Shown one piece after another: positions 50,940 through 57,955 of a stretch of 57,955 bases of DNA (positions within the stretch are counted from its first letter, which is position 1; each line of letters opens with the position of its first letter). The notes under the pieces were generated by a model. It ran no database searches. It saw only the letters and a program-made list of their open reading frames with translations, and had not been told where the DNA came from. The translations under genes and the position numbers were made by a program. This DNA comes from Fodinibius sediminis (GTDB lineage Bacteria > Bacteroidota > Rhodothermia > Balneolales > Balneolaceae). Location: the NCBI RefSeq assembly GCF_900182555.1, contig NZ_FXTH01000020.1, positions 1 through 57,955 of the forward strand, in the 5' to 3' direction.

Positions 50940-53900
50940 TTAATCCAGCTCGTCAGGGTCATAGTTCAGGTTGGAACCCAGCCATCGTTCCATTTCTTTG
51001 ACCGTCATGCCCTTGCGCTGGGCATAGTCTTCAATCTGATCCCTCCCCAGGTCGCCCACGTTAAAGTAGGTGGCATCGGGATGTGCAAAATAAAGTCCGC
51101 TTACCGAAGCGGCCGGATGCATGGCAAAATGTTCGGTCAGGTGAATATCCGCATTGCTTTCGGCGTCCAGCAGATCGAAAAGGATGCGCTTTTCGGTATG
51201 GTCGGGCTGGGCGGGATAGCCGGCAGCAGGACGAATGCCGACATATTGCTCGCGAATGAGGGACTCGTTGGAGTAACTTTCATCCGGCGCATAACCCCAG
51301 ATCTCCTTTCGAACCTTCTCATGAAGCAGCTCCGTGAAAGCTTCGGCCAGCCGGTCGGCCAGCGCTTTGGTCAGGATGGCGTTGTAGTCGTCGTGTTTCT
51401 CTTCAAATTGACGCACCAGCTCCGGTGCTCCAATACCTGCCGTGACTGCAAAACCACCGATATAGTCGGCAATACCCGAATCTTTGGGGGCAACGAAGTC
51501 GGAAAGTGCCTTGTTCGGCTGCCCGCGTCGTTTTTGGGCTTGCTGGCGCAGGGTGTGGAAGATCGTCAGGACTTCGGACCGATTGTCATCGGTGTAGAGC
51601 TCGATGTCGTCACCTACGGCATTAGCGGGATAGAGTCCCAGCACAGCCTTGGCTTTCAACAGCCGCTGGTCAATAATTTTGTCCAGCAGGGCATTGGCGT
51701 CATTAAACAGTTTCCGTGCTTCTTTGCCATACTTGTCATCCTCTAGTATATCCGGGTACTTTCCCTTCATCTGCCAGGCGATGAAAAAGGGTCCCCAGTC
51801 TATGTAGTTGCGAATCTCCTGGAGGGGATAGTTGTCAAAAATGCGGGGCCCCATTTGCTTGGGACGGGTAATGTCCGTGGCTTTCCAGTCTATCCTGGTG
51901 GCATTCTCACGCGCCTCTTCCAGCGAAAGATAGGTTTTTCGGTTGGAACGGTTCTGGTGTCGCTTGCGCAGTTTCAGGTATTCGTTCTGCTTTTTCTTGA
52001 CGAACTCGTTGCGGAGGGTCTCCGATACGAGGTTACCCGTCACCGATACGCTTCGTGAGGCATCCAGCACATGGATCACCGGCTTGTCGTAGTTGGGTTC
52101 TATCTTGACAGCGGTATGCATGCGCGAGGTGGTGGCGCCGCCGATGAGCAGCGGCTGGTTGAACTGTTCCCGCTTGAGTTCTTTGGCTACGTGGACCATC
52201 TCATCCAGTGAAGGCGTGATGAGGCCGCTGAGCCCGATAATATCCACTTCATGCTTGCGGGCTTCTGCCAGGATTTTGTCTGCAGGCACCATGACACCGA
52301 GGTCGATGACATCGAAGTTGTTGCATCGCAGCACTACTGCAACGATATTTTTGCCAATGTCGTGCACATCCCCCTTGACGGTGGCCAGTAGGACCTTGGC
52401 CTTGGGCTTGCTGTTTTTGTTCTTCTCTTTTTCCTTTTCAATATACGGGATGAGATGAGCCACTCCCTTTTTCATGACGCGCGCACTTTTTACAACCTGC
52501 GGCAGGAACATCTTGCCCGACCCAAACAGGTCGCCGACTACATCCATGCCGGACATCATGGGACCTTCGATGACTTCGATCGGCTGCGAGTATTTTTGGC
52601 GGGCTTCTTCCACATCATCAACAATATGATCTACAATGCCTTTTACCAGCGCATGTTTGATGCGTTCTTCCACGGGTTCTTCGCGCCAGGCCTTAACCTC
52701 TTGTTCTGTTTCGGTTCCTTCGTCTTTGATCTCCTCGGCATAATCGACCAGGCGCTGCGTGGCATCTTGACGGCGGTTAAGCAGTACGTCTTCCACCAGC
52801 TCACGGAGTTTGTCCGGTATCTCTTCATAGACCTCAAGCTGACCGGCGTTGACGATGGCCATATCGAGCCCGGCTTTGATGGCGTGGTACAAGAACGCTG
52901 CGTGCATCGCTTCGCGCACCCTGTTGTTGCCCCTGAAGGAAAACGAAATATTGCTGAGGCCACCGCTGACCTTGGCCAACGGAAGGTTCTGTTTGATCCA
53001 CTCGGTGGCCTTGATAAAGTCAACGGCATAGTTGTTATGTTCTTCGATGCCGGTGGCTACTGTCAGGATATTCGGGTCGAGAATGATATCCTGCGGAGCA
53101 AAGCCAACTTCTTCGGCCAGGAGTTTGTAGGCCCGTTCGGCAATTTCGATGCGCCGTTCGTAATTGTCGGCCTGCCCCTGTTCATCAAACCCCATGACCA
53201 CGACGGCCGCCCCGAAATTAAGGATTTCACGAGCCTGACTGATGAATGCTTCCTCGCCCTCTTTCATGCTGATGGAATTGACCACACACTTGCCCTGGGC
53301 GGTTTTGAGACCCGCTTTGAGTACTGACCATTTCGAGGAGTCGATCATGATGGGTACCCGGGAAATATCAGGCTCGGCAGCGAGTAGTTGCATAAAGGTA
53401 ACCATCACCTCTTCGGAGTCAAGCATGCCCTCGTCCATATTGATATCAATGATCTGGGCACCATTTTCTACCTGTTGGCGGGCCACAGAAAGAGCATCTT
53501 CATACTTTTCTTCCTTGATGAGCCGCTTGAACTTGCGGGATCCCATTACGTTGGTCCGCTCGCCGATGTTGACAAAATTGGTATCCGGGCGCACGACCAG
53601 CGGTTCCAGTCCACTGAGCCGGAGGTACGGTTCCTGTTCCGGAATTTGCCGCGGGGGACAGCTGTCGGCTGCTTCTGCAATAGCCTTAATATGTTCCGGG
53701 GTGGTTCCGCAGCATCCCCCCACCAGGTTGACGAAGTTTGATTCTGCGTAGTCCCGGAGCTGATCGGCCATAAATTCCGGGCTTTCATTATATTCCCCCA
53801 TCTCGTCAGGGAGCCCTGCATTGGGATAAAGACTGGTATGGCAGGTGGCCACATTGGCCAGCTCTTCAATATAGGGACGCATCTGTTTGGATCCCAGCGA

Positions 53901-54638
53901 ACAGTTCAGTCCAACGCTCAGTAGATTCTTGGTATGCGAAATAGAGATCCAGAAAGCCTCGGTTGTCTGTCCCGAGAGGGTGCGCCCGCTTTGATCCACA
54001 ATGGTTCCGGAAATCATGACGGGTATCTCCCGGCCGGTCTCCTCGGCAAATTTGTGGATGGCGTAGATGGCGGCCTTGGCGTTGAGCGTGTCAAAAATGG
54101 TTTCCACCAGCAGGATGTCCGCGCCTCCGTCAACCAGACCGCGGATCTGTTCAGCATAGGCCTCTTTGAGCTGATCGAAGGTGATGGCACGGTAGCCCGG
54201 ATCTTCCACATCCGGGGAAAGCGAGAGCGTTTTATTGGTCGGTCCAATGGCGCCGGCTACCAATCGCGGCTTATCTGGATTTTTCCGGGTGAATTCATCA
54301 GCAACCTCGCGGGCATTCCGGGCCGCGGCCACATTGAGGTCGTAGGCCAGCTCTTCCATATGGTAGTCGGCCTGGGAGATAGAGGTGCTGTTGAAAGTGT
54401 TGGTTTCAATGATGTCGGAACCCGCCTGCAGGAATTGGCGGTGGATATCCTTGATGATGTCGGGCTGGGTGAGGCTCAGCAGGTCATTGTTGCCTTTTAA
54501 ATCGGTGTCGTAATCGCTAAACTGCTGTCCCCGGTAATCGGCTTCAGAGAGGTTGTGATCCTGTATCATGGTACCCATGGCGCCATCCAGGATAAGGATT
54601 CGATCGTTTAACAGATCCTTTATTTGGTCAAAGTTCAT
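50940..54638 (-). CDS. metH: Cobalamin-dependent methionine synthase (MetH)
   Basis: 1232 residues, full length. It methylates homocysteine using 5-methyl-THF through cobalamin. Domains in order: homocysteine-binding (about 1-330, [11 protein letters not shown]; zinc Cys in [12 protein letters not shown]), pterin-binding (about 345-620, [16 protein letters not shown]), cap (about 640-730), cobalamin-binding (about 740-880, [10 protein letters not shown] with the lower-axial His), and AdoMet-dependent reactivation (about 900-1232). The ATG at 54636-54638 ([10 protein letters not shown]) is preferred to one 15 codons upstream. It is divergent from MetF, a natural partner. No cobalamin riboswitch is seen in the 160-bp gap. 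Confidence 0.96.
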   Translation of the reverse strand: MNFDQIKDLLNDRILILDGAMGTMIQDHNLSEADYRGQQFSDYDTDLKGNNDLLSLTQPDIIKDIHRQFLQAGSDIIETNTFNSTSISQADYHMEELAYDLNVAAARNAREVADEFTRKNPDKPRLVAGAIGPTNKTLSLSPDVEDPGYRAITFDQLKEAYAEQIRGLVDGGADILLVETIFDTLNAKAAIYAIHKFAEETGREIPVMISGTIVDQSGRTLSGQTTEAFWISISHTKNLLSVGLNCSLGSKQMRPYIEELANVATCHTSLYPNAGLPDEMGEYNESPEFMADQLRDYAESNFVNLVGGCCGTTPEHIKAIAEAADSCPPRQIPEQEPYLRLSGLEPLVVRPDTNFVNIGERTNVMGSRKFKRLIKEEKYEDALSVARQQVENGAQIIDINMDEGMLDSEEVMVTFMQLLAAEPDISRVPIMIDSSKWSVLKAGLKTAQGKCVVNSISMKEGEEAFISQAREILNFGAAVVVMGFDEQGQADNYERRIEIAERAYKLLAEEVGFAPQDIILDPNILTVATGIEEHNNYAVDFIKATEWIKQNLPLAKVSGGLSNISFSFRGNNRVREAMHAAFLYHAIKAGLDMAIVNAGQLEVYEEIPDKLRELVEDVLLNRRQDATQRLVDYAEEIKDEGTETEQEVKAWREEPVEERIKHALVKGIVDHIVDDVEEARQKYSQPIEVIEGPMMSGMDVVGDLFGSGKMFLPQVVKSARVMKKGVAHLIPYIEKEKEKNKNSKPKAKVLLATVKGDVHDIGKNIVAVVLRCNNFDVIDLGVMVPADKILAEARKHEVDIIGLSGLITPSLDEMVHVAKELKREQFNQPLLIGGATTSRMHTAVKIEPNYDKPVIHVLDASRSVSVTGNLVSETLRNEFVKKKQNEYLKLRKRHQNRSNRKTYLSLEEARENATRIDWKATDITRPKQMGPRIFDNYPLQEIRNYIDWGPFFIAWQMKGKYPDILEDDKYGKEARKLFNDANALLDKIIDQRLLKAKAVLGLYPANAVGDDIELYTDDNRSEVLTIFHTLRQQAQKRRGQPNKALSDFVAPKDSGIADYIGGFAVTAGIGAPELVRQFEEKHDDYNAILTKALADRLAEAFTELLHEKVRKEIWGYAPDESYSNESLIREQYVGIRPAAGYPAQPDHTEKRILFDLLDAESNADIHLTEHFAMHPAASVSGLYFAHPDATYFNVGDLGRDQIEDYAQRKGMTVKEMERWLGSNLNYDPDELD

Positions 54639-54802
54639 GTACGTCTGGTTCAGGTAATAATTATAAGGTGCTTGTGGTTGCACAAAAACTTTTCAACTGA
54701 GTTGCGAAGTGATTACCTTATACACTATAAATTTTCATGCCGAAAATGATGCAACGGTAAAAAAGTTTTTGGATCTCAAAGGTACAAAGAATAGCAGATT
54801 AA

Positions 54803-55768
54803 ATGAAAGTTATTGAACATTACGATCGAGCCGAAGAACCGTTAATCTCTTTTGAAATTATTCCGCCCAAGCGGGGGAAGTCCGTAAAGAAGGTTTTTGA
54901 TTCGCTGGATCAGGTTATGAAGTACAATCCGCCTTTCATCGATGTGACCTATCACGCGGCGGAATCGCATTACGAAGAGTTGAGTGATGGCACCATCAAG
55001 CGCCACATCAAGCGTAAGCGTCCGGGAACGATCGGGCTCTGTGCGGCGATATTGCACAAATACGGGGTTGACCCGGTGCCTCACCTTATCTGTGAAGGAT
55101 TCACGAAAGAGGAGACGGAGGATGCCCTCATCGAGCTCAACTATCTGGGGATTGACAACGTGCTGACGATCCGCGGGGATGCCGCTGACGAATCGGTACC
55201 CCGGTATAAAAACGGTACGTTCAACAAATATGCCGTTGACTTGGTGAAGCAGGTTAAGAATATGAACAGGGGAGAGTACCTGGAAGATATTGTCAACGCA
55301 CAGCATACCGACTTCTGTGTGGGGGTGGCCGGTTATCCGGAGAAGCATTTCGAGGCCCCCAACCTTGATTTTGACATACAGATGCTCAAAAACAAGGTGG
55401 AGAAGGGCGGCGACTATATCGTCACCCAGATGTTTTTTGACAACGAAGCCTATTTCCGGTTCGTGAGGAAGTGCCGGGATGCCGGCATAGAATGTCCCAT
55501 TGTGCCCGGCTTAAAAGTACTGACACGGGAACGGCACCTGAATTGGCTTCCGAAGTATTTTCATCTCAACATTCCCGAGGGGCTGTCCGAAGAAGTCCAG
55601 ACCAATCCCACGCATGCTCGCGAAATTGGCATTGAATGGGCGGCACAGCAATGTACCGAGCTGCTGGAGAGCGGAGCCCCGGGTATCCACTTTTATATCA
55701 TGGGCGATCCAAGCCCCGCTCTCAGCGTCATCGACAAGCTGCCGCTGGGGCACGGAGTGAAAAAATAA
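54803..55768 (+). CDS. metF: 5,10-methylenetetrahydrofolate reductase (MetF)
   Basis: 321 residues. This FAD enzyme reduces methylene-THF to 5-methyl-THF, the methyl donor for MetH. Family motifs: SFEIIPPKRG with the catalytic Glu near the N-terminus, FIDVTYHAAES, NVLTIRGDAADE, FCVGVAGYPEKHFEAPN, and YIVTQMFFDNEAYFRFV. It starts 164 bp from MetH on the opposite strand, so both may share a control region. Confidence 0.95.
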   Translation: MKVIEHYDRAEEPLISFEIIPPKRGKSVKKVFDSLDQVMKYNPPFIDVTYHAAESHYEELSDGTIKRHIKRKRPGTIGLCAAILHKYGVDPVPHLICEGFTKEETEDALIELNYLGIDNVLTIRGDAADESVPRYKNGTFNKYAVDLVKQVKNMNRGEYLEDIVNAQHTDFCVGVAGYPEKHFEAPNLDFDIQMLKNKVEKGGDYIVTQMFFDNEAYFRFVRKCRDAGIECPIVPGLKVLTRERHLNWLPKYFHLNIPEGLSEEVQTNPTHAREIGIEWAAQQCTELLESGAPGIHFYIMGDPSPALSVIDKLPLGHGVKK

Positions 55769-55779
55769 AGGCTCCTTTC

Positions 55780-56541
55780 TTATCGAATGAAGACCGGTTC
55801 ATTCTGGTCTTCGGTGTGTTCTTCGCTGTAGCTGTAGTCGTTCCCGTTAAAGCCCAGCAGTCCCTCATAGCTGTCGACATTATTCTCGACAAGATACCGC
55901 GACATCGTCCCGCGGTTCTTTTTAGCGTAGAACCCAATGACTTTCAGCTTCCCGTTCTTAAAATCCTTGAAGACGGGACTCACCACATCCACTTTCAGTT
56001 TGTCCGGGTTGAGAGCTTTGAAATACTCCTTGCTGGCAAGGTTGACGAAGAGTTCATCCTCTTTCAGTTCGTCATTCAGTGCATCGGTGAGTTTGTCTCC
56101 CCAGAAATCGTACAGCCTGTCGTGCCCGTTGATGTGCAGCTTGGTGCCCATTTCCAGGCGATAGGGCTGCATCAGGTCCAGTGGTCGCAGAATACCATAC
56201 ATGCCGGATAAAATGCGCAGGCTGTTCTGGAGCGTGTCAATGTGCGATTCATCGATACTATAGGCATCCAACTCTTTATACGCCGACCCATTAAAGGCAT
56301 AGATGCAGGGACGGGCATTCTCTTTGTCAAAGGGAGTGGAGAATTTCTGATAGCGCTCATAGTTCAGGTCGGCCAGGTTCTGGCTGATGTCCATGAGCTT
56401 TTTGAGCTCATCTTTCGACATTTTGGCGAGTTTATTATTGAGCGTCTCCGCTTCCTCCAGAAAGCGGGGCTGAGTGGCCCGGTCTGTGGGGAGCTCACTC
56501 TCATAGTCCAGCGATTTGGCGGGAGAGATAACAATTTTCAT
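55780..56541 (-). CDS. yaaA: YaaA/UPF0246 family protein (peroxide stress)
   Basis: 253 residues, matching the UPF0246 family end to end (IVISPAKSLDYESELP; FNGSAYKELDAYSID; LRILSGMYGILRPLDLMQPYRLEMGTKL; GFNGNDYSY-like ending). E. coli YaaA lowers free iron and DNA damage under H2O2 stress and binds DNA. It converges on MetF with an 11-bp gap. Confidence 0.92.
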   Translation of the reverse strand: MKIVISPAKSLDYESELPTDRATQPRFLEEAETLNNKLAKMSKDELKKLMDISQNLADLNYERYQKFSTPFDKENARPCIYAFNGSAYKELDAYSIDESHIDTLQNSLRILSGMYGILRPLDLMQPYRLEMGTKLHINGHDRLYDFWGDKLTDALNDELKEDELFVNLASKEYFKALNPDKLKVDVVSPVFKDFKNGKLKVIGFYAKKNRGTMSRYLVENNVDSYEGLLGFNGNDYSYSEEHTEDQNEPVFIR

Positions 56542-56645
56542 AATAAGAATGAAGTACTTTGATTGTATTGTGTCGGTTCAGCGTTTCTAATGCATCTCGC
56601 CGTTCGGCCGTTCCATGGTCTGCCGGAAGGATACAGATGCATATA

Positions 56646-56703
56646 AAAAGAGTACTCCGCAGGCTGTTCATGCTCGGACTGCTTGCCTGCGCAATACTCT
56701 TTA
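56646..56703. terminator. Hairpin after the dehydrogenase gene
   Basis: AAAGAGTA-ctCCGCAGGC pairs with GCCTGCG-TACTCTTTA, interrupted by a small internal loop. It lies just beyond the stop of the Gfo/Idh/MocA gene. Confidence 0.65.
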
Positions 56704-56734
56704 TACTTTGCTTTGTATGATGGGTGACCGGATG

Positions 56735-57808
56735 CTACAGGGCGACTTTTTTGCCGGTTTTTACCGACTCATCGCTGGCCAGTACAATCTTGAGCGTCTG
56801 TACTGCTGCCTTCATATGGTCCGACAGGTCGATATCCTCCTGAATAGCCTTCAGGAAGTATTCCTGTTCAAAAAAGCAGATCTCGTCGTGGCCCGGCTCG
56901 TCGGGCGTTTCAATGAGTTTGTCGTCGTTCACCAGCTCTCCCTTGTCGTTCAGTTCGGAATAGTGGAGCTGAAGCTGCTTGACGCTTGAGTGATCTTCGA
57001 TATCTGCCGATTTGCCGCGGGGATCATCAAAAGTGTCCTTGCGGATGCTTACACTGCCGTTGGGACCGATTACATCCTTGATAAAGTAGGCTGTTTCGCT
57101 CATCATGGGGCCCCAGCCTGATTCGTACCAGCCAACCGATCCGTCATCGAAGGTAACCTGGAGCTGTCCGTAGTTGTACATGTCTTTGCTGATATCCTCG
57201 GTCAGCCGCGCACCGATGGCGTGCACATGGGTGGGATTGGCCTCGGTCATCTGGCACATCATGTCGACATAGTGAACCCCGCAGTCCACGATGGGCGACA
57301 TGGAGGACATCAAGTTCTTGTGGGTTTCCCACTGGTGCCCCGTACTCTGCTGGTTCAGGTTCATGCGCATAACCAGGGGCTTGCCCAGCTTTTTGGAATG
57401 CTCAACAAACTTGATCCAGCCGGGATGGTGACGCAGGATATAGCCAACAAGCAGTTTCTTCCCGGCCTCCTGGGCAGCCTCCACCACTGCCTCGGCTTCT
57501 TCCACCGTTTCGGCAAGGGGTTTTTCTACAAAAACGTGGGCGCCCGCTTCAAATGCCTTGATAGCGTAGTCGGCATGCGTTCCCTGGTAGGTATTGATAG
57601 AAACGGCGTCGGGCTGGGTCTCAGTGAGTGCTTCCTCATAGCTGCCGAAAGTGGGGAGTCCGCCCAGTTCTTCAGAAAGGCGTTCCCGGCTTTCAGGGCC
57701 CCGGCTTACGAGACCTACAATATTAAAATCATCGAGCTGGTGGTATGCTCTTGCGTGTGAGGTTCCCATATTACCACAGCCTACGACTAAGATGTCAACG
57801 GTGTTCAT
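56735..57808 (-). CDS. Gfo/Idh/MocA-family oxidoreductase
   Basis: 357 residues with an N-terminal NAD(P)-binding Rossmann motif (ILVVGCGNMGTSHARAYHQL), the EKPLAETVEEAEAVV segment with the catalytic Lys, and a C-terminal alpha/beta domain with the DCGVHYVDMMCQM loop. The family oxidises or reduces sugars and inositols; the substrate cannot be read. An IS copy ends about 52 bp upstream of the start codon and may affect its promoter. Confidence 0.88.
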   Translation of the reverse strand: MNTVDILVVGCGNMGTSHARAYHQLDDFNIVGLVSRGPESRERLSEELGGLPTFGSYEEALTETQPDAVSINTYQGTHADYAIKAFEAGAHVFVEKPLAETVEEAEAVVEAAQEAGKKLLVGYILRHHPGWIKFVEHSKKLGKPLVMRMNLNQQSTGHQWETHKNLMSSMSPIVDCGVHYVDMMCQMTEANPTHVHAIGARLTEDISKDMYNYGQLQVTFDDGSVGWYESGWGPMMSETAYFIKDVIGPNGSVSIRKDTFDDPRGKSADIEDHSSVKQLQLHYSELNDKGELVNDDKLIETPDEPGHDEICFFEQEYFLKAIQEDIDLSDHMKAAVQTLKIVLASDESVKTGKKVAL

Positions 57809-57860
57809 AGTAAAGCAAAATCTGGTTTAGGTTAGAATGCATGTGTTGAATAATAAAAAA

Positions 57861-57955
57861 GGGTCTTATGAAGTTAAGCTCTCAAAGGGGGTCCTCTCGG
57901 AGCTTATCCAGTAAGACGTTATATAAGTTTTTATTTCGATGATTAAAACGGAATT
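57861..57955 (-). mobile_element. End of a second IS1595-type copy, opposite orientation
   Basis: From 57861 the sequence is the reverse complement of the right end of the element at 40388-41132, beginning with the same inverted repeat (GGGTCTTATGAAGT). It includes the last codons of the transposase on the minus strand (stop complement TCA at 57882-57884) and is cut by the window edge. One base difference from the first copy is seen (GGGGGTCC versus GAGGGTCC), so the copies are nearly identical. Confidence 0.92.

Noticed and set aside
54639-54802. Cobalamin or SAM riboswitch between metH and metF.
   Set aside because: The 160-bp gap is AT-rich and I cannot find a B12-box or the paired helices of a SAM riboswitch.
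40388-57955. Composite transposon carrying metH and neighbours.
   Set aside because: The genes between the two IS copies are ordinary core genes with the same composition as their surroundings; two independent insertions explain the pattern better.

Overview
The window looks like a chromosome segment from a halophilic or marine relative of the Bacteroidetes, most plausibly of the Balneolaeota/Rhodothermaeota type. That placement is inferred from the gene repertoire: a ba3-type cytochrome oxidase, NagB fused to a LmbE-like domain, a PorT-like outer-membrane barrel, MnmD, a large PAS-rich HisKA_2 kinase and weak Shine-Dalgarno sequences. No marker gene here fixes the species.

It splits into two unlike halves at a tRNA-Arg(ACG) gene (27818-27891, minus strand). 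Everything to the left is AT-rich by eye, rich in accessory genes and littered with broken genes. A tyrosine recombinase (26477-27637) sits directly against the tRNA. This is the layout of a genomic island inserted at a tRNA 3' end; its far end lies outside the window. Everything to the right is clearly more GC-rich and reads as ordinary core genome.

Left half, in order: a truncated C-terminus; ferritin; a heavy-metal P-type ATPase broken by a 7-bp tandem duplication, with a separate HMA metal-binding protein, a DUF6448-like secreted protein and a Crp/Fnr regulator; a membrane-anchored LuxR-type protein and a cytochrome b561-type protein; the tail of a YraQ/ArsP-like permease; a 997-residue PAS/GAF histidine kinase; an XRE-S24 repressor; an alpha/beta hydrolase-like protein without its nucleophile; an outer-membrane barrel; a complete tripartite RND efflux operon; a thioredoxin-like secreted protein; a membrane histidine kinase co-transcribed with a TetR regulator; an outer-membrane phospholipase-like gene with an in-frame TGA; a cytochrome c'-like protein followed by a second TetR gene; a decayed TPR-type gene; and an array of CTTAG repeats beside the integrase.

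The main unexplained signal is a palindromic operator, consensus about TGAGTGAACGTTCACTTA, found at five places in the left half. It lies in front of the efflux operon, in front of both operons that contain a TetR gene, in front of the small ORF/hydrolase unit, and in the ferritin upstream region. With two intact TetR genes and a fragment of a third, this suggests an island-wide TetR regulon that couples envelope efflux, a sensor kinase, a haem protein and possibly iron storage.

Right half: RluD, MnmD, an M20 amidohydrolase, a FAD oxidoreductase, an Ntn-hydrolase asparaginase, a TauE/SafE-like metal or sulfur exporter, the ba3 oxidase operon (subunits IIa, II, I), a CcoI/CopA-type copper ATPase, a Nudix hydrolase, a subtilisin-like lipoprotein, a PfkB kinase, RdgB, NagB-LmbE, a sodium:solute symporter, a beta-lactamase-fold lipoprotein, a collagen-like lipoprotein, MetH, MetF, YaaA and a Gfo/Idh/MocA dehydrogenase. 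One IS1595-type element separates the Nudix and copper-ATPase genes, and the end of a second, oppositely oriented copy begins at 57861.
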